Of a stretch of 64,000 bases of DNA, positions 17,019 to 26,200 are shown piece by piece. Positions within the stretch are counted from its first letter, which is position 1. Each line of letters begins with the position of its first letter. The position numbers and the translations under genes are program-made. The stretch is from CAYVAP01 sp964343195 (GTDB taxonomy: Bacteria > Bacteroidota > Bacteroidia > J057): assembly GCA_964343195.1 (NCBI GenBank), contig CAYFIR010000003.1, positions 1 through 64,000 on the forward strand. Direction: 5' to 3'. The notes beneath the pieces are model-generated. The model was not told the origin of the DNA. It searched no databases and saw only the letters and a program-made list of their open reading frames with translations.

Positions 17019-17657
17019 ATGACGACTCGAAACAAAGTAGCGGAGGATTTGCTTAAAATCAAAGCAGTCCAGTTTAGCCTCAACCCCGCCTTTACCTGGG
17101 CTTCGGGCTGGCGTTCTCCCATTTATTGTGACAACCGCAAGACCCTCTCTCACCCGGAGGTTCGGACCTTCATACGTGATGCTTTTGTGGAGCAGGTCCG
17201 GGCAGAATACCCAGAAGCCACTGGTATCGCCGGGGTGGCGACTGGTGCCATCGCCCAGGGGGCGCTGGTAGCCGACCAACTCGGGTTGCCCTTCATCTAC
17301 ATTCGCTCCAAGGCCAAAGGCCATGGCATGCAGAACCTGATCGAGGGTGCCCTCGATCCTGCAGGAAAGTACGTCGTCATTGAAGACCTGATTTCAACTG
17401 GCATGAGCAGTGCACGAGCTGTGAGTGCTCTGTTGGAAACCGGAGCTACAGTCCTGGGTACCCTGGCGATTTTTAGCTATGGATTTCCCAAGGCAAAAGA
17501 AACATTTAACGCCACTGGAACCAGCTTCGATACCCTGACCAATATGCAGGCCCTTATGGAAGAGGCTCAAAAAATTGATTACCTTCGTCCCGAAGAAAAA
17601 GCGGTGATCGAAAGCTGGCAACAGGCGCCAGACCAGTGGCAGCCAACCGAAGGCTAG
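17019..17657 (+). CDS. pyrE: Orotate phosphoribosyltransferase
   Basis: 212 residues from ATG 17019 (an upstream TTG two codons earlier is less likely). The enzyme joins orotate to PRPP to make OMP in pyrimidine synthesis. The flexible loop KAKGHG near residue 107, the PRPP motif VVIEDLISTGMSSARAV and the N-terminal FTWASGWRSPIYCDNR are all present. The product resembles the short bacterial PyrE class rather than a fused UMP synthase. It stands with no other pyr gene; next is nuoC after 116 bp. Confidence 0.95.
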   Translation: MTTRNKVAEDLLKIKAVQFSLNPAFTWASGWRSPIYCDNRKTLSHPEVRTFIRDAFVEQVRAEYPEATGIAGVATGAIAQGALVADQLGLPFIYIRSKAKGHGMQNLIEGALDPAGKYVVIEDLISTGMSSARAVSALLETGATVLGTLAIFSYGFPKAKETFNATGTSFDTLTNMQALMEEAQKIDYLRPEEKAVIESWQQAPDQWQPTEG

Positions 17658-17720
17658 GCAGGGACATTTTCGATGAAGACTCTTAAACTCGTTCTGCCGA
17701 GTGCGAAATGTGTCGGCATT

Positions 17721-17753
17721 TATAATTGCGAATTACGAATTTCCAATTCTTCC
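17721..17753. repeat. Interspersed AATTCGTAATT-type intergenic repeat, copy 2
   Basis: AATTGCGAATTACGAATTTCC with flanking AATTC belongs to the repeat seen at 2580, 40802 and 54581. Its end lies 20 bp before the nuoC start codon, within the expected 5' leader. Confidence 0.5.
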
Positions 17754-17773
17754 CACGAGCAAATCCTGATCTG

Positions 17774-18274
17774 ATGAAAGATAAATTTCTGAGCACCATA
17801 GATGGAACCGGCCTTAACGCCTACATCCTCGATGTGAGGGGACACGCCGGTGAAGTAACCATTGAGATCGCCCCTGAAAACCTCGTGGCGGCGCTGACTA
17901 TGCTCAAAGAGCAACTGGGATATACCTATCTGGTGGATATCCTGACTGTGGATCACTATACCGACGAGAAACGCTTTGAGGTAGCCTACAACCTCGTCAA
18001 TATGGAGCAGAATTCAAGGCTGCGGGTTTCTGTGAAAGTGGAAGAAGACAAGCCCCTGCTTGACTCCATCACTACCCTGTGGCACTCCGCTGAGTGGTAT
18101 GAGCGTGAGGCGTTTGACATGATGGGAATCAGGTTTGAAGGAAATGAAGACCTGCGTCGCATCTACCTTCCCGAAGACTTTGAATATCACCCCATGCGCA
18201 AGGAGTTTCCACAACTCGGCATTCCCGGTTCCATCGAGTTGCCTGAGAAAGATCCTCCCAAGCCATATAACTAA
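17774..18274 (+). CDS. nuoC: NADH-quinone oxidoreductase subunit C
   Basis: 166 residues from ATG 17774; the earlier in-frame ATG would add an unlikely leader that runs through the intergenic repeat. NuoC is the 30-kDa peripheral-arm subunit of respiratory complex I. The family signature is complete: WYEREAFDMMGIRFEGNEDLRRIYLPEDF and HPMRKEFP. Usually nuoC lies within a nuoA-N operon; here it stands alone, with nuoN about 10 kb away and on the other strand, so complex I genes are scattered in this genome or these are extra copies. Confidence 0.95.
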   Translation: MKDKFLSTIDGTGLNAYILDVRGHAGEVTIEIAPENLVAALTMLKEQLGYTYLVDILTVDHYTDEKRFEVAYNLVNMEQNSRLRVSVKVEEDKPLLDSITTLWHSAEWYEREAFDMMGIRFEGNEDLRRIYLPEDFEYHPMRKEFPQLGIPGSIELPEKDPPKPYN

Positions 18275-18292
18275 ATGGATCGCAGAAAGGAT

Positions 18293-18330
18293 TGGAGGAT
18301 ATGAAGGGTAACCCCCCTTCATATCCTCCA
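18293..18330. terminator. Bidirectional hairpin between nuoC and susD
   Basis: A perfect 16-bp stem (18293-18308 with 18315-18330) with a 6-base loop sits between the converging ends of nuoC and the SusD gene. There is no long T-tract on either side, so it may block RNA decay or terminate with help. Confidence 0.8.
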
Positions 18331-18363
18331 TATACTTCCTGCCTGCTTCCCTTCTTTCCGTTG

Positions 18364-19800
18364 TCAATACCCAGGGTTTTGCACCAGATTGGGATTGGCG
18401 TCCATTTCCGACTGGGGAATGGGCCAGCGAAGTTCATCAGCATCAAAGGCATAGCCTTTTACTCCTCTTTCCAGCCTCATCAGGTCGTGAAAGCGATTTC
18501 CCTCCAGCAATAGCTCTATCCGCCTTTCTCGGACAATTGCCTCTGCAAGTTCTTCTCCGCTGGCAAAGTCTGAGGCCTGGTATTCGATCAGGTATTCTGA
18601 ATCAGGAACTGGGGTGCCACTGGCATCGACTATCCGTAGCGCACGCCTGCGAATGGCATTCAGCAAATCCAGACTCTCGGAGTTAACTCCTTCTGTCCTG
18701 GCCAGAGCCTCGGCTCTGATCAGCATCATGTCGGCCAGCCTCAGCATCGGGATATCGTCTGCCCATCCTGGATCTTCGTATTTGGTGGAGAATGTATCGA
18801 CCCCACTGAAGCCTGAGAGGGTAGTCTGCCTCAGGTCAACGACCTGCCATTGGTTTTGCTCGATTGACTCTAGTTGGGAAGGTGAAAAAATATCGGGAAA
18901 ACCACCCCTCAAGAGTGTATCCTGATAGACAAGAAAGCCCTGTCCGGATCGTCCCTCCAGACCGTTGCGTTCCTGGGGTGAATGAATTACAACCCAGATT
19001 TCCTCAGAATTGCCCTCATTGCGGAAAAACTCTGCTGGTGTGGCGGAAAGTGAGAAGGAGCCGACCATCACTTCTCCCACATATTGGGCAGCCAGGGGAT
19101 AGTTCCGCTGCTGAAACGTAACGCGCGCCAGGTAAGCCAGCGCAGCATAGCGATGCACCCGTCCTCGTTCAAACGGCTTCGGCAAAAGCGCCGCAGCCTC
19201 CGATAGGTCGTCAATCACCTGCTCATATACGGCGGCTATCGTTGACCGCTCGGGATAGCTGATCTCAGAACTTGAGGTCGTGGCGGCCAGCATAAGGGGT
19301 ACCCCCAGGTCCTGGTCTGCATTGGGGCCATAGGGCTTTGCAAACAGCCTTACAAGTTCAAAATGCGCCATAGCCCGCAAAAAAAGGGCTTCCGCTTTCA
19401 GTTGCTCCCGTAGACCAGAACCAATCAGGTCTGGATCTTCTTCCAGCGCCCGGATGACGAGATTGGCCTGGTTGATGAGTTGATATGCATCCGACCAGAA
19501 AGCACCATTGCGCCCCCCTGAAGGTGAAAAGGGGATGTCGACGATAGATCGGTCCCAGTTCGAAACTCCAATATATTGGAAATTGTCCGACTGAAAAGCC
19601 GGGAACATGATGAGTTGGAATTCCAGTCTTTCCAATTTTCGGTAGGCTCCCCGTAGTGCCATGACCACGCCTTCCGGGGTTTCAAATGCGGCGGAAATGG
19701 GGATACTGTCGACGGGCTGTGGCTTTTCCAGGAAGGCATTACAACCCTGAAAAAGTAAAATCGAGAGGGGAAGAAGTATTGCAATGATTGATTTTTTCAT
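18364..19800 (-). CDS. susD: SusD/RagB family outer-membrane lipoprotein
   Basis: 478 residues. The lipobox (LSILLFQGC, Cys near residue 20) is followed by AFLEKPQP, typical of SusD-like proteins. It has TPR-like helices (YRKLERLEFQ, EALFLRAMAHFELVRLFAKPYG) and a C-terminal FxxLxR-type end (LLEGNRFHDLMRLERGVKGY, RWPIPQSEMDANPNLVQNPGY). SusD sits as a lid on the SusC channel and captures glycans or peptides. It follows the SusC gene with 18 bp spacing, so they are co-transcribed. There is no adjacent glycosidase, so the ligand is not indicated. Confidence 0.95.
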   Translation of the reverse strand: MKKSIIAILLPLSILLFQGCNAFLEKPQPVDSIPISAAFETPEGVVMALRGAYRKLERLEFQLIMFPAFQSDNFQYIGVSNWDRSIVDIPFSPSGGRNGAFWSDAYQLINQANLVIRALEEDPDLIGSGLREQLKAEALFLRAMAHFELVRLFAKPYGPNADQDLGVPLMLAATTSSSEISYPERSTIAAVYEQVIDDLSEAAALLPKPFERGRVHRYAALAYLARVTFQQRNYPLAAQYVGEVMVGSFSLSATPAEFFRNEGNSEEIWVVIHSPQERNGLEGRSGQGFLVYQDTLLRGGFPDIFSPSQLESIEQNQWQVVDLRQTTLSGFSGVDTFSTKYEDPGWADDIPMLRLADMMLIRAEALARTEGVNSESLDLLNAIRRRALRIVDASGTPVPDSEYLIEYQASDFASGEELAEAIVRERRIELLLEGNRFHDLMRLERGVKGYAFDADELRWPIPQSEMDANPNLVQNPGY

Positions 19801-19818
19801 CTCAAGGTGTATTGCAGG

Positions 19819-22779
19819 TTAGAAGCTGAGGGTGATCCCCGCGATGTATTTGCGGGGTTGGGGGCTGCTGACGATGGAGATGCTCCCCAGTATGAAGCCA
19901 GGGGAGTAGCCCATGACCTCTGGGTCCATGCCCGTAAAAGCTGTGAGGGTCAGCAGGTTCTGGGAGGCGGCGTACACCCTGACCTGGGTTGAGCGGCCCG
20001 GGAGCTGAAAGAGGTAGCTTAGCTGGATATTCTTCATTCTGAGGTAGTCTCCTTTGTCCAGGTAGCGGCTGGAATGGCTTCCGCCATTGTTTTGGAGCAG
20101 CCTGGCTTCAGGAACATCGGTCTCTGTATTCTGGGGGGTCCAGGCATTTAACTGGTTGCTCCGCTGATTGCCATGCCCGGTACCAAAATTATTTTCCATC
20201 AGGACTCCCTCCCAACGATAGATGTGGTAGTCCATAGCGTACTGGAAGTATGTGGATAGCTCCAGGTTTCTCCATGAAATTACCTGCCCAAATCCTCCGG
20301 AGAAGCCTGGAAGGGACTTTCCTACGATGGTTCTGTCACTCCCAGCCGCGTAATTCACCTTGTTCCCTTCCTGGTCGTAGAAGAGTGCATCGCCATTTTC
20401 CGGATCTACCCCGGCATATTCATTGAGGTAAAAGGAGCCTGCACTTTCGCCAATTCTATAGGTGTAGTATCCATCTACGATTTCGTCGTCCTGCCCGTCA
20501 CCGTCATTGTCAATCAGCTCCAGCATTTCGTTTTTCAGAGTCGCACCATTAGCGCTGATCTGCCAGTTCACCGGGCCATTAAGAACCGTTGCTGTCAGGT
20601 CAAATTCCAGGCCCTGGTTTCGCATGGCCCCTACATTTTTGAGTATGTATCCGAGGCCTGTGGTCTGCGGGATGGAGGTAGCCATTAGCAGGTCTCTGGT
20701 ATCCTTGATATAATATCCTAGGGTACCCGTCAGTCGGCTATTCCAGAGCGCGAATTCCAGGCCAATGTCCCACTGCTGGTTTTTTTCCCAGCTGAGGTCC
20801 ACATTGTCAAACTGGGTAATCAGCGAAGCGGGATTTCCTCCGTAGCTAAGGTTAGGGGACAGGCGGCTCAGCGAGGCAAAGTCTGCTATGGCTGCATTGC
20901 CAGAGATGCCGATGCTACTCCTGAGCTTCAGGAAGTTAAACGGAGAGCCCGACATGAATTTTTCCTCTGAAATGACCCACCCGACAGAAGCCGCGGGGAA
21001 GAACCCATACCGATTGTTGCTCCCAAACCGGGAGGAACCATCCACCCGGGCCGAGATAGTGGCCAGGTATTTACCCTCGAAAGCATAGTTGGATCTGAGG
21101 AAGTATCCCGTGAAAGTGGAACTGGTAGAGTTGCCTGAAACCGAAATTGGGGTCGATGCCGAAGCGAGGTAGCGGAGCGAAGTGGAGGGAAAGTTGCTCC
21201 CGGTGGCACCAGACGAATTGAGCCTTTGCTCAATCAGATTGGTTCCCAGCGTCATGTCCCAGTCATGTCTGCCATCGAGCCTGGGATGGTAAATGAGGAG
21301 ATTGGTCCAGTTGTAGTTGATGGCCTCGGTGTGGCTCTGGGTACCGTATCCATTTAGGGGTTTCCCTATCGTCGTATTGGGAGAATTATAGATAAAGTCG
21401 TTCCGCTGATTGACATCGGCAGTCAGCTCACTTCTAAACTCTAGCCCCTTAATTGGTTGATAGGAGACGTAGGCATTCATCAGTAACTGGTTGACGGTAA
21501 GGCGATATTCGTTTTCCAGGAGATTAATTAGCGGAGTACTGGGAGCAACCTGCCCCAGTTCATTGGGGATGGTGGCGGGGTTGCCATCCTGATCGTAAGG
21601 CTCGACATTTGGAATGAAGAATATGGCATTGATGGGGGCACCGACCGCGAATTCCGGGATGTACAGGTTGTTGGTCCTGGATGGAGAGAGGCTTATTCCT
21701 ACCTTGACCCTGTCACTGATCCGTTGGTCTATATTTGATCGAAAGCTGAACCGCGTGAGCCCCTTTTCCCGATAGTAGGACTGCTCCTCGTGAAAGGCTC
21801 CGCTCAGGTAATACTGGGTGTTCTGGTCTCCCCCCCTCACGCTGACATTAACCGATTGAACCAGACCCTTCCGGGTGATCAGATTCAGCCAGTTGGCATT
21901 AGGTTGTTGCCCAAGGTTGAAGTAGGAGTCGGGAGATGCCCCCACTGCATCCGCAGCCTGGTTCCATAGCTGGGCATATTCTTCTCCATCTAGCAAGTCA
22001 TAGAACCTGGTGGGCTCAGAGTACCCTGCATAGTAGTCGATATTCACCGTAGGGTTTTCCTGAAAGTTACCACGCCGGGTGGTAACGAGAATCACACCAT
22101 TGGCCCCCTGTGAACCATATATCGAGGTGGCCGCGGCGTCTTTCAGCACTTCTACCGAGGCGATGTCGTTGGGATTGAGGTTGGTTAACTGACCACTGAT
22201 GATCATGCCATCAACCACGATCAACGGCTGATTATCGCCGCTTACAGAGCTGGGGCCACGTACCCGCATGCTCACGGAACTACCCGGTTGCCCATTGCTT
22301 TGAGTTACCATGAGTCCGGGTATACGTCCCCCCATGGAGGTTTGAAAATTGGTCTCGGGTATTCGCTCGAAGACCTCCTCCCCAATGGAGGATATGGAAC
22401 TGGTAACCCGCCTTCTGGACTGGGTTCCATAGCCAAGGACGACCACCTCATCGAGTGTAGTTTCTTGGGGGATTAAAAAGATGTTGACATGATGTCTTCC
22501 GTTTAGGTCCATTTCGATTTGTTCATATCCCCGGTAACTGACGACGAGACTGCGTTGAAGATCCGGTATGGAGATGGTAAATTTTCCAGAATCTCCTGTA
22601 ATGACGCTTGAAGGAGTTCCCAGACCGCTCACATCCACCGAGGCTCCGACGAGTGGAGTGTTACTTTCCCCATCCCAGACCTGCCCGCTGAGCACCTCCT
22701 GGGAAAGACCTGATGAAGAAAAAATGATGGTTAGAACCAGCAACAAGCCGGGTAATTTCCATTTGAGTTGAGAGTACAT
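19819..22779 (-). CDS. susC: SusC/RagA family TonB-linked outer-membrane protein
   Basis: 986 residues. Signal peptide (LLLVLTIIFSSSGLSQ), then a carboxypeptidase-D-like beta domain (about residues 28-105, LSGQVWDGESNTPLVGASV), the TonB box region (TTLDEVVVLGYG), a plug domain (VSMRVRGPSSVSGDNQPLIVVDG, DAAATSIYGSQGANGVILVTTRRG) and a 22-strand barrel ending in CAGITLSF. It imports a ligand presented by the SusD partner using TonB energy. It is first in a two-gene unit with susD. The 470 bp upstream carry no gene but include a terminator for the next gene upstream. Confidence 0.96.
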   Translation of the reverse strand: MYSQLKWKLPGLLLVLTIIFSSSGLSQEVLSGQVWDGESNTPLVGASVDVSGLGTPSSVITGDSGKFTISIPDLQRSLVVSYRGYEQIEMDLNGRHHVNIFLIPQETTLDEVVVLGYGTQSRRRVTSSISSIGEEVFERIPETNFQTSMGGRIPGLMVTQSNGQPGSSVSMRVRGPSSVSGDNQPLIVVDGMIISGQLTNLNPNDIASVEVLKDAAATSIYGSQGANGVILVTTRRGNFQENPTVNIDYYAGYSEPTRFYDLLDGEEYAQLWNQAADAVGASPDSYFNLGQQPNANWLNLITRKGLVQSVNVSVRGGDQNTQYYLSGAFHEEQSYYREKGLTRFSFRSNIDQRISDRVKVGISLSPSRTNNLYIPEFAVGAPINAIFFIPNVEPYDQDGNPATIPNELGQVAPSTPLINLLENEYRLTVNQLLMNAYVSYQPIKGLEFRSELTADVNQRNDFIYNSPNTTIGKPLNGYGTQSHTEAINYNWTNLLIYHPRLDGRHDWDMTLGTNLIEQRLNSSGATGSNFPSTSLRYLASASTPISVSGNSTSSTFTGYFLRSNYAFEGKYLATISARVDGSSRFGSNNRYGFFPAASVGWVISEEKFMSGSPFNFLKLRSSIGISGNAAIADFASLSRLSPNLSYGGNPASLITQFDNVDLSWEKNQQWDIGLEFALWNSRLTGTLGYYIKDTRDLLMATSIPQTTGLGYILKNVGAMRNQGLEFDLTATVLNGPVNWQISANGATLKNEMLELIDNDGDGQDDEIVDGYYTYRIGESAGSFYLNEYAGVDPENGDALFYDQEGNKVNYAAGSDRTIVGKSLPGFSGGFGQVISWRNLELSTYFQYAMDYHIYRWEGVLMENNFGTGHGNQRSNQLNAWTPQNTETDVPEARLLQNNGGSHSSRYLDKGDYLRMKNIQLSYLFQLPGRSTQVRVYAASQNLLTLTAFTGMDPEVMGYSPGFILGSISIVSSPQPRKYIAGITLSF

Positions 22780-23064
22780 GAGATAGGGGGTTAGGTAGTA
22801 GCTGACAAGTAGTAAATGAGGCTATTAATATAGAAATTTTGATACGCTTTGTCGGAAAAGTTTCTGATTAAATTTTATTTACACAGCGAGTGTCGGCTAA
22901 TTGGCTTCTGTTGGATAAAGATGTGACTGATTGGTCGGGTGGTTGTTAGGGCTTGGGCTGATATTGTCTGCTCAAATATGTCATATGTGAAGAGTCTATC
23001 GGTTGGAATAGGGCTAGAAACCTATATCCGAGGCCGTGTTGGGATATGCATCCTTCACTTCCAA
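22780..23064. other. Upstream region of the SusC/SusD unit
   Basis: No gene is seen. The stretch directly before the SusC start (22800-22880) is AT-rich and would hold the promoter. I could not identify a convincing TAnnTTTG box on the minus strand. No sigma/anti-sigma pair is adjacent. Confidence 0.4.
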
Positions 23065-23093
23065 CAAAAAAGGCCACCCGGTAAGGGCGGCCT
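23065..23093 (-). terminator. Rho-independent terminator of the amidase gene
   Basis: Read on the minus strand, AGGCCGCCC, a 5-base loop and GGGTGGCCT form a 9-bp stem with one G-T wobble, followed directly by a run of six T. It lies about 160 bp after the amidase stop and about 40 bp after the stop of a small overlapping frame (23135-23299). Confidence 0.85.
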
Positions 23094-23134
23094 GTGGGAG
23101 ATAAGCTATATGTCTGGGAACCAATTGCGTACCC

Positions 23135-23299
23135 TTATTCTATTTCCAGGTTGAAGGTCACTTCTTCATCAGGATCTCCGGGAATGCAGATCCCATCTTT
23201 CATGTCGGGTAGATGTCGCAGCGTCTGTTGCGATATCGTCGCAAAAATATTAGCGAATCCGGGTGCTTTGTTCCAAAAGCCGCGACCAGACTCCTCCAT
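23135..23299 (-). CDS. Possible small ORF overlapping the end of the amidase gene
   Basis: 54 codons in a different frame from the amidase gene: ATG at 23299, TAA at 23135-23137. The product begins MEESGRGFWNKAPGFANIF and ends with a Gly/Asp/Glu-rich GICIPGDPDEEVTFNLEIE. It fills the space between the amidase stop and the terminator, which is why it is listed. It has no recognised domain and no independent promoter, so it may be chance. Confidence 0.2.
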   Translation of the reverse strand: MEESGRGFWNKAPGFANIFATISQQTLRHLPDMKDGICIPGDPDEEVTFNLEIE

Positions 23300-26200
23300 T
23301 TTCGGTGAGCAGATACAGCTTGGCCTGATCCTGGTATCGGAGCATGCCGTTTCGTCCCACTGTGATGTTCAGGGGATTCACCTGGGCAGCCTGATAGACC
23401 CTCAGGTCATCAAATTCTACCAGTGCGTTGCCTGTCCGAAGCGAAAGATAGGAACCAGCTTTGTGGGCCCCGCTTGTGTCTGTCCATTTCAGAACGGGCT
23501 GATCATCTATGAAAGTCTGAATTTCTCCGGTAGCAGGATTGTAGGTGATCTTGATGTCATACCACTGGTTCGGACGGAAATTGAACACGCTACTCTCGGT
23601 ATATCTTGGTAACTGGTTACCCTCTGAACGATAGACTTCTACCCTTCCCTGGGAGGAGGGATTTGACCGGAACCACATGAGGTAGGAGTCCCCACGATTG
23701 GTCTGGTTGCCCTCTGAGCAGAAGAAATGTATTCCAAATCGGCGATTGTCTCCATCGCTTCGAAGCCTGGCCCGGAAGTGATAGAGATAGGCATGGGCAT
23801 CATTTTGTTCCACCGAAACAAACAGGTTGGAGTTGCTTTCACTGTCATTGGTCTGTTGCAGGGTGCCGCTCCTAACCCGCCAACTGCCACTGTGGTTGGT
23901 CCAGGCCGGATTGATTGTGGGTTCACTAAAGTCATCATAAACGAAGCCTAGCTGGCGATTGGCACCCCAGGAACCTGCATTTCGGTCAGAAGGCAGATAA
24001 TAGGTTGTACCCACTCCTCCCAGTCTCACCTTAAAGTCACTGCTATAGCTGTCTGCGAGTCCTGTATTAGGGGAAGGGTCTGGGGTAACTGGATCTGGTG
24101 AAGGATCAGGGTCAACTGGCTGCGTGGGATTGGTCCCTGTTGAGGATTGTTCCACTGTGATGGGAGACCAGTCGATGTTGCGGTCTACCACAAGTGAGCT
24201 TACGCGGAAGCGGCTACTGGGGCGCAATAGGTCTGATGCATCAGAGCCAACCGAAACATTAACCCGTGACCCACGCGACTGGAACACCTCGATTTCGTCA
24301 TAGCTGACGACACAGTTCCCGCTGCGAAGCGAAATCGCTTTTCCGGTTCGGAGCGGACTGGGATCTACCCATGAGCCTGCAAAATCATTGTTGATATAGA
24401 CTTCAATTCGCCCTTTACTGGGGTTATAGATGGTCTTATAGTCGTGTACTTTGCTGTCCTCGATATTAATTCCCCGCTGCATCCTTCGGGTAAACTGATC
24501 ATTGATGGTTTCATAGATTTCAAGGAAATCTCCTCCATCACTTTCCCGAATCCAGATGAAGTAGGAATTGCCACGGTCTGGCTTTGAAGGATCGGAAGCG
24601 AAAATGTGTATCCCATGACGTCGGTTTCCAGTCTCTCCGGTCATCCTGGCTTTCCAGTGATACAGATATACCTTATCCCTGGTCTGGGTGAGGTCGGTGT
24701 AAAGGTTGGTATTGGTAAGGGTGAGGTTATTCTGGACGAGAATGCCATTTTCTACCCGCCAATTCCCTGCTTCTGAAGTCCAGATGCTGCGGAGTCCTTT
24801 TTCGAAGTCGTCGTAGAAAAAGCCTTCGGAAGTATTGGCCTGCCAGCCAGAATTGGTCCAAGAGGCGAGGCTGTAGAAGCGGTTAGCCATGCCACGGCCA
24901 CTATTGTCATCGTCATCGAATTTTAACGTGAAGTCCTCCGTGTAGCTTGCTGCCAGGTCTGCAGAGGTCGCGGGCGCGGTCCGTGGAAACGTCAGTTCCG
25001 GATCAAAGTTGTCACTTGCGACAGGATCTGTATCCGGGTCAGGGGTATCCGGGACCTCTGGATTTCCGGGGGAGACAGTGCCGTCAGCGCTGCGCCAGAA
25101 TGCGGTCCACCCGGCGGCGGTGGTCCGGTTGTCGGATTCAAAGACCAGCGTCAGCCCATTTCCGGTGGAAAGGATATTGCCTGGGCTATTGGCTCCACTG
25201 AAAGTGCCCAGATTTGGGGATCGGGACAGATTGAGGCCATCATAAATGGTCAGCTTGTCCAGTTCCTCTTCGGTTATGAAACTGGTAAACCGCAGGTCAA
25301 CTCGTCCCCCGTCAGGAGGAATGATGCGATAGACATAATGCTCGTTGTCGCTGTAGCCACCAGCCTGACCACCTGTGTCAAAGAATCGCCCCTGATTGGC
25401 CCGGACGGTATAAATCGAAGGTGTTTCGCCTCTAGGCATGTTGGGCGTCTGGATGGTCTTGCCCGTAATGGCAGAAGTATCGCTACCGCAAATGGTCCGC
25501 ACCTGCATGTTGTAAATGGCATTGGCACTCAGTCCGGTTAGGACCAGCCTGTTTTCCTCGGTACGGAACATGGTCCAGTTATCTTCGAAAGTGCGGCGAC
25601 GAATGTAAACCAGGTATTGCAGGGCACCGTCTACAGCATCCCACGATACGGTCGCAGCGGTGGGAAAAAGATCGCTTACAACGACATTCTGAGGCTGGCT
25701 ACACGCGACCTCATCGTCATCCGAGGTGTATCGGATGGTAAATCCACCCTTGTTCACCTGACAATCAGACCGGAACTCCAGGAAAAATGCCCCACTCAGT
25801 GCGGTCAACCGTCCGGGAGGGGTGCTGCCACTAAAGCGTCCGAGATATCTCCCGGCGCTGCTTCGGCCATCATACACGTCGATGAAATCAAAGGGTACTG
25901 CCTGTGTCCCTTCCAGGTCCAGTTCCTCGAAAGTCAGGGTTAACCTGGTTGCTCCAATTGGGGCGATCAGGTAGGTCTGCCGTTCGAGGTCTCCATAGTT
26001 TCCATTTTTACCACCGCTGTCATAGACTCTGTCCCGATTTTTCGTGAAGACAGTAGGACTGGGCTCCGGATTGATCAGTCGATAGTAACGCTCCCAGTCC
26101 CAATAGGGACCCGGATCAATGTGGTCATTATCCTTGAAATGCTGGTGGCCTTTTACCTTGTAGCAGGTGTTGGTGAGCACCCGGGATCCATCTGTAGGGG

